A stretch of DNA of 64,000 bases from Salvator merianae (GCA_003586115.2 QVOM02000074.1:2173870-2237869), one strand, 5' to 3'; positions 37,331 to 50,213 are shown, counted from the stretch's first letter. Program-made: numbers and translations. Notes: generated from the sequence alone by a model not told the origin.

Positions 37331-39179
37331 ATTGTATTGGGATGGAGGGAAAGTACTAAATGGACTGCCTTTTTGCTGAAATCACCCAGGAAGAGGAATT
37401 CCCTCTTTGGCTCTTGAGTACATGAGGTTGGATACAGACCTAAGGATCCCTATATGTTCCTTAGGTCTATATGACCTAAGGATCCCTTAAAATGTTCCCA
37501 AAAATCTGAATGTTGGCTTGTCAATCCTTGGGCATATGGTCTACCTAAAGAACTCTGTTTTCTTTTTCTTTCTGCTTCTTCTTCCCCTTTCTAGCCCCGC
37601 AAAGACTTAATGAAGAGAAGACTTTGATGATGAGAGATTTTCTCGTTGGGCTCTTGTTCGTCGTTTTATTCTTTTATCACTACTAAATTCACTACTGGAC
37701 ACAACAGAAGCTTCTCCATATAGAAACCTTGCTACAGCCTTTATAGTTCTCTGACTGCCTTGTTAAACTGTTAGTGGAGCACTCACTACATTGTAACTGA
37801 GTGCAATTAGAACTCTCAAAAAGCAAATGTAGCCACTAAAAGCCAATTATAACTTGGTTCTCTTGCTACATATTTTTTAAGCCAGATTGCCAAGTTAATG
37901 ACCCTTTGTTTCTTTGCCTATACAGTACCATAGTCCATTGAAAAAGCCCGTTGCCTGCTATTGCCTTGTATTGAAACCTCAGAATAAGAGTGCCTTTTTA
38001 TTTATCTTTTATGATTTAATAAATATTTTTAGGACATTATTCCTACCTAGAGAACTCCTTATTTTGCTTATATTTATTTATTTATTTATTAATTGGATTT
38101 GTATGCCGCCCCTCTCCGAAGACTCGGGGCGGCTGTGATTCCATCTCAGACAAGTGCATTCTGCCTAGAGCAGTTTGTAAAACCAGTTATTAGCCTTGGG
38201 TCCCTAGGAATAGCTAGTAATAAAATAAAAACCAGTTTATTCCTTTTACATAATTTTAATGGCACATCAGCAAACCTATGGCTAATTTAAATGGCTTTAA
38301 AAAATAAATTAATGGAAAATGCATGTTTTGAATTGTTCTCAAAATATTTCCTGGGAACAAATATCAGAGAATGACACTCACTTTCCTGTTCTGCTTTTGA
38401 ACATCCTGGAGTTCTCTGGTAGGCCACTGCTGAAGGCAACTGGATACTTGATTAGAAGGCCACCTGGGGTCTATTCACACAGCATGGGCTATCCTGCACC
38501 ATGCTGGCCCAATTCAGGCAACCTGGCTGTGATGGGTGGGCTGCTGAAAAGTCATTCCACTTTGTATGCAGTCCATCCCATCCCATCAAAGGTCAGAAAT
38601 GAAAGTGCTCAGCCAAGGCTGTTTTGGCTGGGCATCAGAAATGGCTCACTTCTGTCATCACTTCCAGGTGCCCAGGGAAACTGCACCAGGCATGGTATAC
38701 TGGTCCATGGCCTGTGCACCTGGTCCGGTATATCAGCTAGAACACTGCATGGACTGCATGAATGTACTCCATGGTCAGAGCGAGCTAGGGCGTCATTAAT
38801 GTGCCATAGTCTGCCTTGTTCTGTGCAGACAAATCAGTCTACCAGGTGGCATAGCCTCTTGGTAAAGTGATTCACCGTTCAGATGATGCATTCCAGAGTG
38901 TCCCTTGGGTCAGCAGGGGTCCCCGCCCCCCTTAATGTTAGGTACTGGCTTTCAGAGACAAGCAATAGCTAATCTGTTACTAGTCCATTACCTTATTATT
39001 TGTTCCAAACTGAAGAAAATATTTGTAAGTTTACTTAATTATCAAACTAAGGCATTTATGGAAAAAAAATATGATTACGTTTACAGGATATAACATATAA
39101 GAGCATCATGAATCCCTTGGTTGTGCTTGTTTTCTTGTCAATTCAGTGAAGAAGCAGGGATTAATTAAAAAGCACTCAC
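37331..39179. other. Intron sequence with a short repeat tail
   Basis: Mostly unrecognised. At 38075-38140 a TTTA run followed by GGATTTGTATGCCGCCCCTCTCCGAAGACTCGGGGCGGCT looks like the 3' tail of a squamate SINE or L2-type LINE on the minus strand. Around 38455-38860 GCCACCTGG and CCAGGTGGC face each other 400 bp apart, a weak hint of a decayed inverted-repeat element. The ARHGEF5 donor (GTGAGT) occupies the right edge. Confidence 0.4.
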
Positions 39180-42100
39180 GTGATACATTGTCTGTTGGCA
39201 CCGAGGCTTTTCTGACACCCTGTCGATGCCAGTCTTTGCTTTTTGCTCGTTGCTTGATTAACACTTCCTGTTTCTTTGAATTGAATGCTAGTTTTGAGTC
39301 CAACCCAATGACATTTTTACTGGGGCAACTTGAAGACTTCTCTAAGGGTGGATGTTTGGCAACGTCTTCGTTACTATGAAGCACGGATGGCATTGACTCC
39401 AGCCCTGGTTTTTCAAAGCCATCCCTGAATCTTTCAGGGCCTTTTGCTTCCTGACATGTAATAGTAGATGATCTCATGACCTCTGCATCCATCGTGGCAT
39501 TTTGTTTCTGTTGCTGCTGCCATAGTGGCTCCTGAGAGAAATACTGTTGCTTACATGGGTGTTTCATAGTTGATGGCAATGGAGGACCAAGCTGAAAGAA
39601 GTGCATTGGGTTGGTGAAAGCTAGAAATGGAGGGTGCTGCACTGTGCACTTGGTTTCTGTAGCTTCCGATGAAGACGTCTCATTATCTGTATTCCTGTCG
39701 ATTTTGGACCTTGATGTATCATTTCCTAAATGGACTAAATCTGAGTGTGTGTCCAGTAGACTGACTCCACTGTCACCGGATGCTTTATGTATATTCCAGT
39801 CTTTCTCACCTTTTAGAGAAGGTATGCTGTCTGACTTGGCCAACTCTACAACAGAGAGATCTTCAAGTGTACCCTCTAAGCTTGTAATTGGGGCAGGATC
39901 CTCAGTTTCATATGTGTTGGGTGTGGTTTGACAGATATGAACATCAGTGTGCATATTGTTGTTATCATCATCATCATCACCTATGTGGTCATTGAAGAGA
40001 TCGGACTCATCTGTTTCAACAGGATGCTGGGCAAACTGATTATTTTCTGTAGATGAAGGCTTATTGTTGGCCAGGGAAGCTGGAAATGGATTGAGGATAC
40101 TGCTGTTGATGACAAAGCCTGAGAGGCTACAGTCAAGTTCAGGAACTGTAGAATCCCTGATTTGGTTGGCATGAAAAGCAGGAAAAATAGAATTATTGGG
40201 ATTTTTGAAAATTATTGGCACAGGTGGAGATTGGTTAGCATCATACTCTAGGGACATGTGATGTTCAGAACTGGAGGACTGTGGTGTGGGCTGATGAGTG
40301 TTATACTCAGAATATGGAGGTTGACCAAATGATTCTGTGTCAGATGCCACAGCTGAAGACTGTGGATCCTTAGGTAAAAAATGGGAAGTTTGAATGGGAG
40401 AAAACAATTGCTGTAGAGACTGACTGGGATACGGGAGACCAAGAGGTGCAGGTGATGGCTGAGACTGGGCTTCTGCATCAGATGAGTAGGTTAAAAACTG
40501 AACAGGCTGTCTGCAGTCTGACATAGCTGAGTATTGACTGAAAAGGTTGTATGAGTCCTCTGGGACCAGAGTCTCATTGGAGACAGGTACTGGGCTCAAA
40601 GGTTTCACAGACTGAACTACATCAGAACAATTGCTGTGGGAGGCAAGACTTTTAGGATTATAGTCACATTCTGTTCTGTCCTTTTCCAGAACTAAAACAC
40701 ATGGTGACTCATCAAGGGAGCTTTGCTGCGCTATGCAAAGTGCATCAGATTCTTCTTCCTTTCCCAGATACACAGAGTTCCTCACTGAGGTATTTAGATA
40801 TTGAAGGTGTTGCTCAATATAATTTATGGTTGGGTCCTGTGCCTGGAATGATACTAAGTCCAATGTAGTCAAAGATAAATCATGGCTCAATTCTGTACTC
40901 TGTTTACTGGTACTGGTTAGATCTTGGAGGCTCTTGGACCCCAAACCCTGAGCATCTTTAGGTAAAGAGGTATCATTTCTGCTGGGAACCTGGATATCTA
41001 CATTATTCTCCAATTCTGATACTTCTTCCAAAGCCACTAAACCCAGTGGACATGACATGCACAGATTCTGTTTTGGAGGTTTCTGTATGGAATCTGATTC
41101 TTTGCACAACCCAGCACAACTTCTAGAATCATTACTAGCTCCCTTGCCAGCATTTTCTTCTGAGAAACTTCTTGCTGTTTTGGTCCACAGTGATGAGGCA
41201 GTGGCACTAATTTCTGTATCAATAGGGTGACCCAGAGTCTGAGAATATTGTAAATGCTTACATGGATCAAGAATTATTATATCATTTCTACAGGATGATG
41301 CCATTACTTCGCCATCAGCTTTCCAGGCACTGCCCTCATCTCCTGCATTATCACTACACCTATTTTCAACAGAATTATCTTCCTCAGTGAGTTCTTTACT
41401 ATCTTTGCCTTTAGGGCAAACAGAGACTTCTTTGGCACAGGTGCCAGAGTATTCCAGTTGCCCAAAGTCATGATATATCAAAGGATCTACCCTTTGACTG
41501 TCACCTTCAGGGAGTATTCCGACAACCGAGGTAACTTTTGAGTTTGCTGCACCACTGCCAGAAGCTTTTGTCCAAATGGACTCTGAAGAGAAACCAGGTA
41601 AGGAGGGTTCCTTGAAAGGAAAAGCAAATTCTTTGGCTTTAATCAAAGAAGTGCTATTGACTGAATCAGAAAAGCCTGAGTTATTTTCTAAATTACAAAG
41701 TGAATTGATGTCCACTGCAGTTGATGAGGTGGCTGTTTCATCCATCACCCCTTTCTCTGATGTTTCTGTTACTTGCAAATACCAGTTTTGTTCCTCTTGA
41801 TCACTAAACCTTAATTCTAGCTTCTCCTGTTCTGTTCTCGTTTCATTTTCCACTGCTTTCCAGGCCAGATCTCTCTGATCATTCAGCTCAGTGTCTCTCA
41901 ACTGCCTTCCTTGCTCTATCATGGCAAGCTCTGACTCCAGATTTTTTGACCCATTTTTATGAGCTGATTCTGATTTACCACAATAATCTGTATGATTGTC
42001 AGCATGCTTTGTTCCCACTGTCTCCTCCAGCGATTGAATCTCACGTCCTGTGTTCTTCTCCTTCTCCTGGAGATGTGGGATACCACAAATAAGCATTTTT

Positions 42101-43083
42101 GGCACCAAGTCTTCCACTTGGTCCTTTGTGTCTGAACTAGTATCCATTCTGCTAGAGACTGGCAGTGAAACAAATTTATTAGGGTCACTATGTAGCACAT
42201 TTAAGTATATCCTCCTTCCTTCTGAAATTTCACAGCTCAGCTGGTAAATAGGAGATTCAGCATTCTTTAACTCTCTTTCTTTCACCTCAGCATCTTTTGT
42301 GGAGGAAGTGGGCTGTATCTTATCAACTTCTTCTGTCTTAGATGGCATCTCATCTCTCCTCCATATTTTTTCCCATGAATAATGTTCGTCTGAACTGGCC
42401 TGGAAAGACACAGCATTTTGGTAACATAAAGAACTATTGTGACTCATTGGGAAATCCTCATTGCCTGATTCCTTCTGAGGAGAAGATGTGTCTGATATCA
42501 AGTCTTCTTTAGTTTGTATCTCAGAGGAAGAGTTACAAGGGTTCAGATCTTGGCAACATATAGTGGGGCCTGGGGCTCCTCTCTCTCCCCTTGAAACTCC
42601 ACTGAAAGGGCTTGGAATCTGTGTTAGAGTTGTTTTACTGTCAAGAGAAGACTGGTAGCTACTTAAGGCATCATTAGCTATAAGGTGTCCCTGGTGGCAA
42701 TTCAAGGGGGGAACCCTACTGTCCTTCACAAAGGCCTCCTGTACTTTGGGATCACTTTCCCCCTCTGAAAATCCTCCCCACTTTTCTGGATCCCTCTGGT
42801 CATTTTCCAGTTCCACAGAAGTTTCTCCTTCCACAGAATTAGACAGCCTTCCCCAGAGCTGTTCGTCCATGGCAAAAAGAAGTGCTATGTCTTGAGAAAA
42901 ACAGACATCTTCTTTCTTAGCCACAGCCACTTCCTCTTCAGGAACATTACTCATGGTGGTGAACTCTGTGACTTCATGGTGTCTTATCACTGGTCCAGGA
43001 CTAGAGGTTTCATTCACTATGTGGGCTGCTCTGGGAAACGAGTCTCCACTTCTTATTTCTTCAGATTCCATCAGTGGCACATC
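39180..43083 (-). CDS. ARHGEF5: ARHGEF5 giant N-terminal coding exon with start codon
   Basis: The first visible exon, with the acceptor TTTTTTTGCAG before 43083 and the donor TCAC/GTGAGT at 39180/39179. The start is the ATG at 43071 (MESEEIRSGDSF), which parallels the MEAEE start I recall for mammalian ARHGEF5. Twelve bases of 5'UTR precede it in this exon. It encodes 1,297 codons plus one base, which phase-matches the next exon. The protein is acidic, serine/threonine/glutamate-rich and probably disordered, without a folded domain that I can see. Features include an Asp/Asn run (DDDDDNNN, 39959-39982), a Gln run (WQQQQKQ near 39510) and Pro/Ser/Gln-rich text at 40250-40480. ARHGEF5 activates RhoA-type GTPases downstream of Src and acts at the plasma membrane and in podosomes; the long N-terminus carries regulatory sites. 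Identification rests on the downstream exons and the start, because this exon evolves fast. The frame running on to 39106 is intron read-through. Confidence 0.85.
43070..43082 (-). promoter_or_regulatory. Three-codon upstream ORF overlapping the ARHGEF5 start
   Basis: Just inside the exon, ATG TGC CAC TGA (43082-43071) forms a tiny upstream frame whose stop shares a base with the main start in TGATG. The main start has G at +4 but C at -3. If transcripts include this exon as spliced here, initiation would depend on leaky scanning or reinitiation. The 5' exon(s) are not identified. Confidence 0.5.
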
Positions 43084-44451
43084 CTGCAAAAAAATAGAGG
43101 CATACCATTAAGATTAGGAATCTAACACCAAGATTCAGAATATTGGAAATAGAAGTGGACGTAATTCAATTAAAAGTAAGGAGAGAATATCGGGCGGTAA
43201 AGGGAGGAAAAAAAGAAAAGAACCACATGTGTAATTCATTATTTTTAGCTCAAGATAATTGTTACTGAAGTGCCATTCATACTGAGTAAAGATCTAGGTA
43301 TTTTTAAAGTGAGGAGCATTGCTCTAGAACCCTGGGCATATCAACTCAAATATGGGAGAATTTTTACTGGAATCTGGAAAGAGAAGTCTTATTGTAGCTT
43401 GTCTTTCTTTCCTGCCTTTTATCTTCTTTTAGGAGTTAATAAAACGGTGCAACTAAGGTGCCAGCAACATTGCCCACTGTGTTACTTACTCTTAAGGCAT
43501 GGCCATTTTAAATCTGTAATTACATTATATACCTTTTCAGTCTGCATTCTATGTCAGATGGGCCCTTAATTCCAAAACATTAAATGCCATTGGGATTGAT
43601 TATTTATTTATTTATTGCCCTTTGAACACAATGTGAGACTGAATAGAAATATGGAAAGAAGGAGACTGCTTTCCTTAACATAACTGCTGCTGCTTTCCAA
43701 TATCACTGCCAAAAAGCCAAAATGCTAAGGAGCTGCAGCTGTTTGATGGCTATGAGTTCTTTCATAACCAAAAAACATCCAACTGGATCAGTTTGTCTGT
43801 TTCTGATACATAAGGTGACAGCCCACTAGTGGTGAAGAAGATGGAAGAGAAGAGGAATGCAACTAAGTGAGCTCCCTCCATCTAGCTCCCAGCAATAACC
43901 CTTCCCGCCCAACTATCATCACATAGGCTGTAAAATAACTTTTTGGCCTGAAGTGAGAGTGCTTATTATGAGAACAAAATGAAAAAGACACGAGTCTTCA
44001 AAGGAAATACAAAGGCTCCAAAGAATACAATGGTGTTCTCTTGAAAAGTGTCTCATCTGCAGAACAAGCCATTTGGCTGGAACACCTGCACAGGCTCTGC
44101 CCAGGCACCCTGCCTTAGGACATAATGTACTCAGGAAGAAGATCCACCTGCTTCCCAGATAGGCATAGGAAAAAATCTCCCCAGGATTGCTACCACTTTG
44201 CCTCTCTTAGAAGAAGTAATCTTAGATGTGAGGCAAATGAAACTGAATCCATTATCAGCCCATAATATCTGCTGAAGTATCCAGTGATGAAAACTAGTGA
44301 TCCCAAGACAGTTGGATATTGTGCAAGCAAATGCGTGCTGATAGAGTCCATGGCTGTCATAAGCCTTCATACCCACGAATGACAGCGGATGTCTTAAACT
44401 TTTGCTTGGGCATGGCAATGGACTATATGAAGGTGAAGAATCTGAAACTCA
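43084..44451. other. Intron or 5' flank, nothing recognised
   Basis: This lies upstream of the giant exon. No non-coding first exon can be called without transcript data. No repeat that I can name is present, apart from a short TTTA run at 43599-43616. Confidence 0.45.
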
Positions 44452-44702
44452 GGGCCTATTTGCACTTGAAACTAATAAGCATCAGGGATGCTCATTAGTC
44501 AAGTGCCTCCGCACTTTGCAGAGGCTCATGCAATCTGGAACAATCTTCATCTGCTCCCGATCGCTCCTAGCTGTGGAGCACTAAATTGTGCTCTACAGCT
44601 GTACTGGAGCAGCTGGACTGCTCCTGGCAAAGTGCGTTTGCACCCACTGTACCTGCACACTTCGCTGGCGAACGTTCCACAGTGTAAAGTGCAAATAGGC
44701 CC
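44452..44702. mobile_element. Complete 251-bp MITE with 3-bp duplication TCA
   Basis: The terminal inverted repeats are GGGCCTATTTGCACTT on the left and the identical 16 bases when the right end is reversed. The flanks carry TCA on both sides (44449-44451 and 44703-44705). The inner left text ACTAATAAGCATCAGGGATGC matches the start of the GC-rich elements at 20758, 60277 and 61233, so it is a short AT-richer member of the same family. Confidence 0.9.
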
Positions 44703-44794
44703 TCAATCCAGACCAGATGGATGATTTGTCAAAAGTTTAAGGATCTCTTACTCTGCCTTTAATTTCTCTCAGTAGCAATTTTGATTGCTACAGA

Positions 44795-44855
44795 TTAATT
44801 GTAAACTGCCCTGAGATTCTCATGTATAGGGCAGTATAAAAATGTAAAACATAAA
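44795..44855 (+). mobile_element. L2-like LINE, last 60 bases
   Basis: TAATTGTAAACTGCCCTGAGATTCTCATGTATAGGGCAGTATAAAAATG is the same 3' end as at 30490-30540, on the plus strand. Confidence 0.65.
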
Positions 44856-45079
44856 TATTACTGGCTTTTCCTTCTGGTAATTTTTAAGCTGAAACATACT
44901 GTTCTAAAGCTGCTTTTTAGTAATATGGGCAGGATCAATTTATAACATGATAAGGCCTAAACTATACGGAGCTCAAAAGGCCCCATAGCTTTATAAAAAC
45001 ATTTATTTAAGGAGAATGGATACAAAATAAACTTTACTTTCCTAAATATCTTTGGCAAAGATGCAGTTAACAACTAATA

Positions 45080-45545
45080 TTTATTTATTTATTTATTTAT
45101 TGTTTGTTTGTTTGCATTTTTATCCCACCCTATACTGAAAAGTCTCAGGGCAGGTTACAACATTAAAAACCAATATAAAATGAACATACTAAAACAATAA
45201 ACAGTGTGTGAAAATGGGGAGAAAAAGCGGTTTCCTTATTTAACCAAAGGCCAGGGCAAAGAGGTGCATCTTCACTGCTTTCCTAAACATATAAAGTGAA
45301 GGTGTATGACGTACCTCGGGGGAAAACTATTCCATAGTCTGGGAGCCATCACTGAGAAGGCCCTATCCCAGCTGCCCACTCCTTTTGCTATTGAGGGTGG
45401 TGGTACAACGAGAAGGGCCTTCCGTACAGATCTTAAGGCATGGGCAGGTCAATGCGGAAGAAGGCATTCCTTTAGGTATTTGGGGCCCAAGTCATTTAGG
45501 GTCTTATAAGTTAAGGTTAACACCTTGAATTGGGCTCAGCAGCGA
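45080..45545 (-). mobile_element. L2-like LINE 3' part
   Basis: This minus-strand fragment starts after a TTTA/TTTG run at 45080-45115 and contains CACCCTATACTGAAAAGTCTCAGGGCAGG and then the C-terminal ORF region. Reversed, 45330-45540 matches 29810-30030 closely (AATTCAAGGTGTTAACCTTAAC, ATGCCTTAAGATCTGTACGGAAGG, GCTCCCAGACTATGGAATAG-type text). It is 5'-truncated. Confidence 0.8.
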
Positions 45546-47870
45546 ATTGAGAACTAAACAAAAAATCCAGTTTTAAATAAATGAAAAACACATGTTTTGA
45601 CTTCTTACTTAGCATTTATAAAAACATTTAATATACAGAAGCACAATAGTTGTATCACTGTTCAATGTTTCTAAACTTTGAAAATAATACAACCTGTGGT
45701 ATTCCTGTCTGCATATCACATAATATTTTTCCCATGATTTTTAGAAACTGTGTTTCCTATTCACTCTTCCTCACCAGTCAGGCACTGTGGGTCTTCAAGG
45801 TCCTACTGACAAGAAGCAGAATTTATGGCCACATCTCCCCACACTTCCTCAGGTCTTCACAGCCCCCATGCTGAAGTGGTGTGAGGGTACATGGAGGGAC
45901 TTCAATCCCCCTCCAAATCACAAAAATTCCATGCATGAAAAACAGCTCCAGTGCTGCTTCTTGCACACTGAGCTGTGCCCTCACCGCGGCAGAACAGGCC
46001 ACATTTTTGTACAAGCCATCTGTATCTCCACATAGAAGCCAAGGAAGCCCTCCAAGCACAGGCACAGAACAGCAACCTCGGGGACATTGGTGAGGCCATC
46101 AAAACCTTTCACAGGGTGCCTGAAACTGCAGCGGAGTTCTGGAAAGAGGCCCAGTCCAGCACTGAGGCTGCCGTACGCCCCAGATCTAAGCCAAGGAAGA
46201 TGCCATTTGTTGGAAGAGATTCATATAGCATCTGAAATATCACAGTTTCATATACTGGAAAATTATGTGTATTAAGACACATAGAAGTTTGTTCTCATTG
46301 TAACTAGAAACAACTCCCTCACAGAAATATAGACTATTTTCCTCCTGAGGTGTATGTTTCCTTAAGCCGATTCTTCTATTTGTTCCACCTTTGCAGTATT
46401 TATGTTAGTGAAATAGTTAAAAAGGTTGAATCAGGGGCTTTCCCTCCTTGTTATTTTCCTGAAGACACTGTAGAAATAAATTGTATTTATTCCCTAGTGA
46501 GTGATTTCAGTTGGTGGCTCCTGGATATCACATAGAACATTACACCTCCCCCTTTTCACTGGACATAGCACCTCAACTCAACAGCCAACTATCTGGGTCA
46601 GCAGCAGTATGATGACTGCTTGTGAAGCACGAGCAGACTGCTTGTGAAGCACAAGCAGTGGCCCTAAGCACCAGACAAAAAGCAGGAGGTGGGGAGGGGA
46701 AGTTAGGCTACGCAGAACCATATCTGAGTCATCTTGGCTTCTGCTGCTGCTATCATTCCATCTAAGCAAAAATACCAGTTGACAGCGGGGGAAGCAAGAC
46801 TACTTCCTTTGCATAACCAGAAACTAGCCCAGAAGATGTTGTCTGAGAAGTAGTAATCCGATGATTGTATCTTGCCAGAGATACAGTCAGAGATGTGCAG
46901 ATACAAAGAAATGAACATTTAAAAGTCCATTTGTCAGATCTGCTGAAGGATGCCCAGAGCTAAAATTAACCTCCTTTCACATCTCTGGAAAGTTCTAGAA
47001 TTTGAGATTTTTTTGCTATAAAGGTCACCATAGCTTAATAAACTGGGGGATTATGCTTCCATTAGCTGCTGAAGAACATGTTTGTGTCTTTATACACTCA
47101 CCCAATGATCCTAAATGAGCTGACAAAGAAATCTGGCTACTCTTTCATCTTATGAATCTAGCAACCCTAACAAAATCCATAGGTTAGGGTTATATTGTAA
47201 ATATATTTTAGTGACTGTGCTTTGTCGTACACTGGAACCTGCTGCCAGACCCCCAGATAAAAGGAAGATTACAAATGTTAGAAATGAATGAACAAACAAA
47301 TAAATATTCCATAAGAATAGTTGTACTTTCTCTTCATCTGTCCTTCCCTGTGGCATCCTGCACATGCAGAACCTCACACTAGTGCCTCACACTAGTGCGC
47401 GCACTCATGCACAATTAGAATCTCCTGTATCTCCACCTACAACTATTCTGTTTCCCATAAGCAATCCTATGATTATTCTCCATAACAGATACCTTTACTA
47501 TTACTTGTTACCTAGTTAACATTCCTGTGAACTAAGAAAAAAATCCTCATTGTAGCATATCCGTATGTGTGTCTGTTATTTTTGGAACAAGCCTTTCAGA
47601 ACATGCCAAGATCACTATATAAAAGATCCCTTACCTCTGAGCATGTACAGAGTTACCAAAGCATTTGTAACATCATGGGATCTTGACATTCTTTGCTCCC
47701 TCCTAATCTTCAGACTTCCTGTGGTTTTCCCCTCAGCCAAGCTTATCTGAATCACATGACCCAACTTAGAATCTATTAGTGAAGGTAGCAGGATTAACCC
47801 TTGAGTCTCTTGTACAATACTGCTAGTCCTGTTTTTTTTTAGCATCCGCTGTCCCAGTTTTAATCTCAAG
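45546..47870. other. Intron or 5' flank, nothing recognised
   Basis: No gene, RNA gene or named repeat is seen. Short open frames at 45787-46275 lie in a GC-richer patch but show no domain, splice context or codon pattern that I trust. Confidence 0.45.
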
Positions 47871-49068
47871 GGTCGCGGTCCGACATCGTAAATTTAATCC
47901 ATATCGGAAGAGTACAAGGTCTGAATTCGACTTCTGATCATTCCCACAGTTACATTTTAACATGGACTCAATTTAGACTTGCTCATTCTCACACTGATTT
48001 TTCCCATGCTTGGCATGGAGAAACAGTACCTTTTCTGCGTCCATCCTCCGTCAAATTCTCCTCCCTGTGCAGTCAGTGATTGGCTGCAGTCCCAACATTC
48101 AAATCTTGACACCACAGGGGCAGGAAAGTCAAGCTCCGCTCTCCGTATGTCCCCGCTGCTGCCTCAGAACATGGATTCCCTTGGAAGCATTACTAATCAT
48201 TCGCCATTTGCTCCTTCTCCCCACTACAGCCTCTGTCTACACAAGCAGAACTTTAAAACCATGTGTACCACACAATTAAGCTTTTTAAAGAGCTGATGGC
48301 GATTTCTGCTCCCTTGCAAGTGCACTTTTGCGCAAATGTGCAATTTAAAAGTAGCGCAAAAGCAGGGAGAGGTCTGTGACGAAGGGGAAACTTGGGGAGG
48401 GAATGTGGTGGGGGCTCTATTATCTTGATAGTGCAGTTCATTGCCAGTAAATGGACTCTGCCTCATCTCCCCCCAAGTTATCCGCAGTGGCATGTGTCCC
48501 TGCTGTGTAGTTGTGTGCTGCCGATGGCAAAACTGATCTTGAGTGGGTTCTTTGTCGGGGCAAGAGGACTGCAACCCCAAACAGGCGCAGTTTCTTTTTT
48601 GGTTTAAAGAGCAGGCGGAAGTGGAGGAAGCTTTTAATTTCTTCCTGGCAGCGTCAAATGGGGGATAAAGAAAGAGAAAGGACCACAGCTTAGCGAAGTA
48701 AAAAGGAGGATGGTTTCTTTCCCCCTGGCAGTGACGGAAGGGGGGGATAATGGAGGCAGAGGAAACTACTGCGCTTCCTGCCCACTCACAAAGTCTGTCA
48801 TCGGACGGCACAAAATGGGGATCCCTCCCTCTGCACCCCCCCAAAAAAGTACGGTCCCTACCAAATAGTCTCCTTCCCCGTTCCCACATCGCAAGGTAAA
48901 GCAGGCTAGCGATCTGGAACGGCTTGAGAACTCATTAAATCCGAGTACAAAGTAGTTCGGATTTCGCCAATTTAGTCCAGAAAAACTACGGAACGGCAAG
49001 ATCATGTCAGGCCAGCGGAAACTGAAGACGGCCTGTAAACTGATTAAATGCCATGTTGGAACACGGCC
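47871..49068 (+). mobile_element. Non-autonomous DNA transposon, family 1 (1.2 kb), copy D
   Basis: A 1,198-bp element flanked by a perfect 3-bp duplication AAG (47868-47870 and 49069-49071). The ends are GGTCGCGGTCCGACATCG and, reversed, GGCCGTGTTCCAACATGG. It is co-linear with 12353-13545 over its full length with scattered substitutions and a few small indels. The CCAAT/GC-box block is at 48076-48124. Open frames such as that at 48224-48889 exist in both copies but in shifted positions, so they are unlikely to be coding. Confidence 0.9.
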
Positions 49069-49419
49069 AAGGAGTGTCTTCTGGGACCAAAATGTCACCC
49101 TGAGGTCATGTCAAGTAATTCAGAACATCATGGAATGATAATCTTGAAGTTTATTCCTTTCTATGCACATAATGTTTGGAGGAGACTATCCTTGCAGTGT
49201 CCTTGTCTTTTTAGATGAGAAAATTATACATTCCAGAGAGATCCTGCATTGCCTCCTTGTTCAAGCATGCACTCCAAAATTTAAGATGAGCTCTGCTTCT
49301 TCAGGCTACAACCGCTAGTCCAGCATCTTGCCATACACAAATGCCCAATTGCTTCTGGGCATTCTCAGGCAGAAGACAAATGCAAAATCTTCACCTGCTC
49401 TTGATTCCTTGTAAATGGC

Positions 49420-49839
49420 CTTTAAAGGTATCCTGCCTGTCTCTCCAATCTGGAGGCAGTAGCTCAACATCAATTCTAGTAACCATTGACGCACCTGTCC
49501 TTGAATTTGTCTAGTCCTTTCTTAAAGCTGTCACCACCTCTTCTGGAGACAAAATACTTCCCCTTGTTGGTCCTAAATTCTCTTCCTTTTTAGCTACATA
49601 GAGTACCCCCTGGTTCTAGTGTTGTGTAATAGAGAACACGATTTTTCTCTATCCACCTTTTCCACACCATACATGATTTTATATACTTTAATCAGGTCCC
49701 CTCTTAAACGCCGTCTTTCAAGGCTGAAGGGTCCAGACATTGCAGCCTGATTTCATAAGGAAGGTGTTTGAGCCCCTTAATCATTCTGGTTGCCCTTTTC
49801 TGCACCTTTTCCAGTTCCACAATATCCTTCCTGATGTGT

Positions 49840-49870
<31 letters not shown>

Positions 49871-50213
49871 AGCTTTGTAAAGAGGCACAATGATGTTCGC
49901 CAATTTATTTTCTATTTCCTTCCTAATTACCCCTAGCACTGAATTTCCTTTTTTCACTCTGCTGTGCACTGGGTAGACACCTTCACTGAGCTGTCTGCCT
50001 GAACCCCAAGAATCCTTTCCTGGTCTGTCACAGAAAGCTCAGAACCCAATGTCAAGAGATTTCTCAGGAGCTCTTTGCAATCCCTTTCAGGTTTTACCAC
50101 CTTGAACAATTTAGTGTCATCTGCAAACTTTGCTATCTCACTGCTTGCCCCTACTTCTAGATAATTTATGAATAAATTAAAAAGCACAGGTCCTAATACC
50201 AAATCTTGGGGGA
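49420..50213 (-). mobile_element. CR1 LINE 3' part, cut at its 5' side by an LTR element
   Basis: This minus-strand CR1 covers the RT region at 50213-49960 (PQDLVLGPVLFNLFIN and the catalytic FADDTKLFKVV box), then the post-RT region and 3'UTR to about 49420. The 3' half matches 8295-8830 in reverse. Several stops and frameshifts occur. Its 5' end stops exactly where the Gypsy LTR begins (50214), consistent with that element inserting into it; the rest of the CR1 is not found on the far side. Confidence 0.8.

Noticed and set aside
38455..38860. Element bounded by GCCACCTGG and CCAGGTGGC
   Set aside because: The inverted match is only nine bases and the flanks show no duplication; too weak to call.
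39106..39179. Continuation of the giant exon frame to a stop at 39106
   Set aside because: A good GTGAGT donor at 39179 in the right phase joins the next exon. The extra 24 residues look like intron read-through.
48224..48889. A 221-codon open frame on the minus strand
   Set aside because: It lies in transposon copy D. In the homologous copy at 12353 the same stretch is broken into several shifted frames, so it is not conserved as protein.
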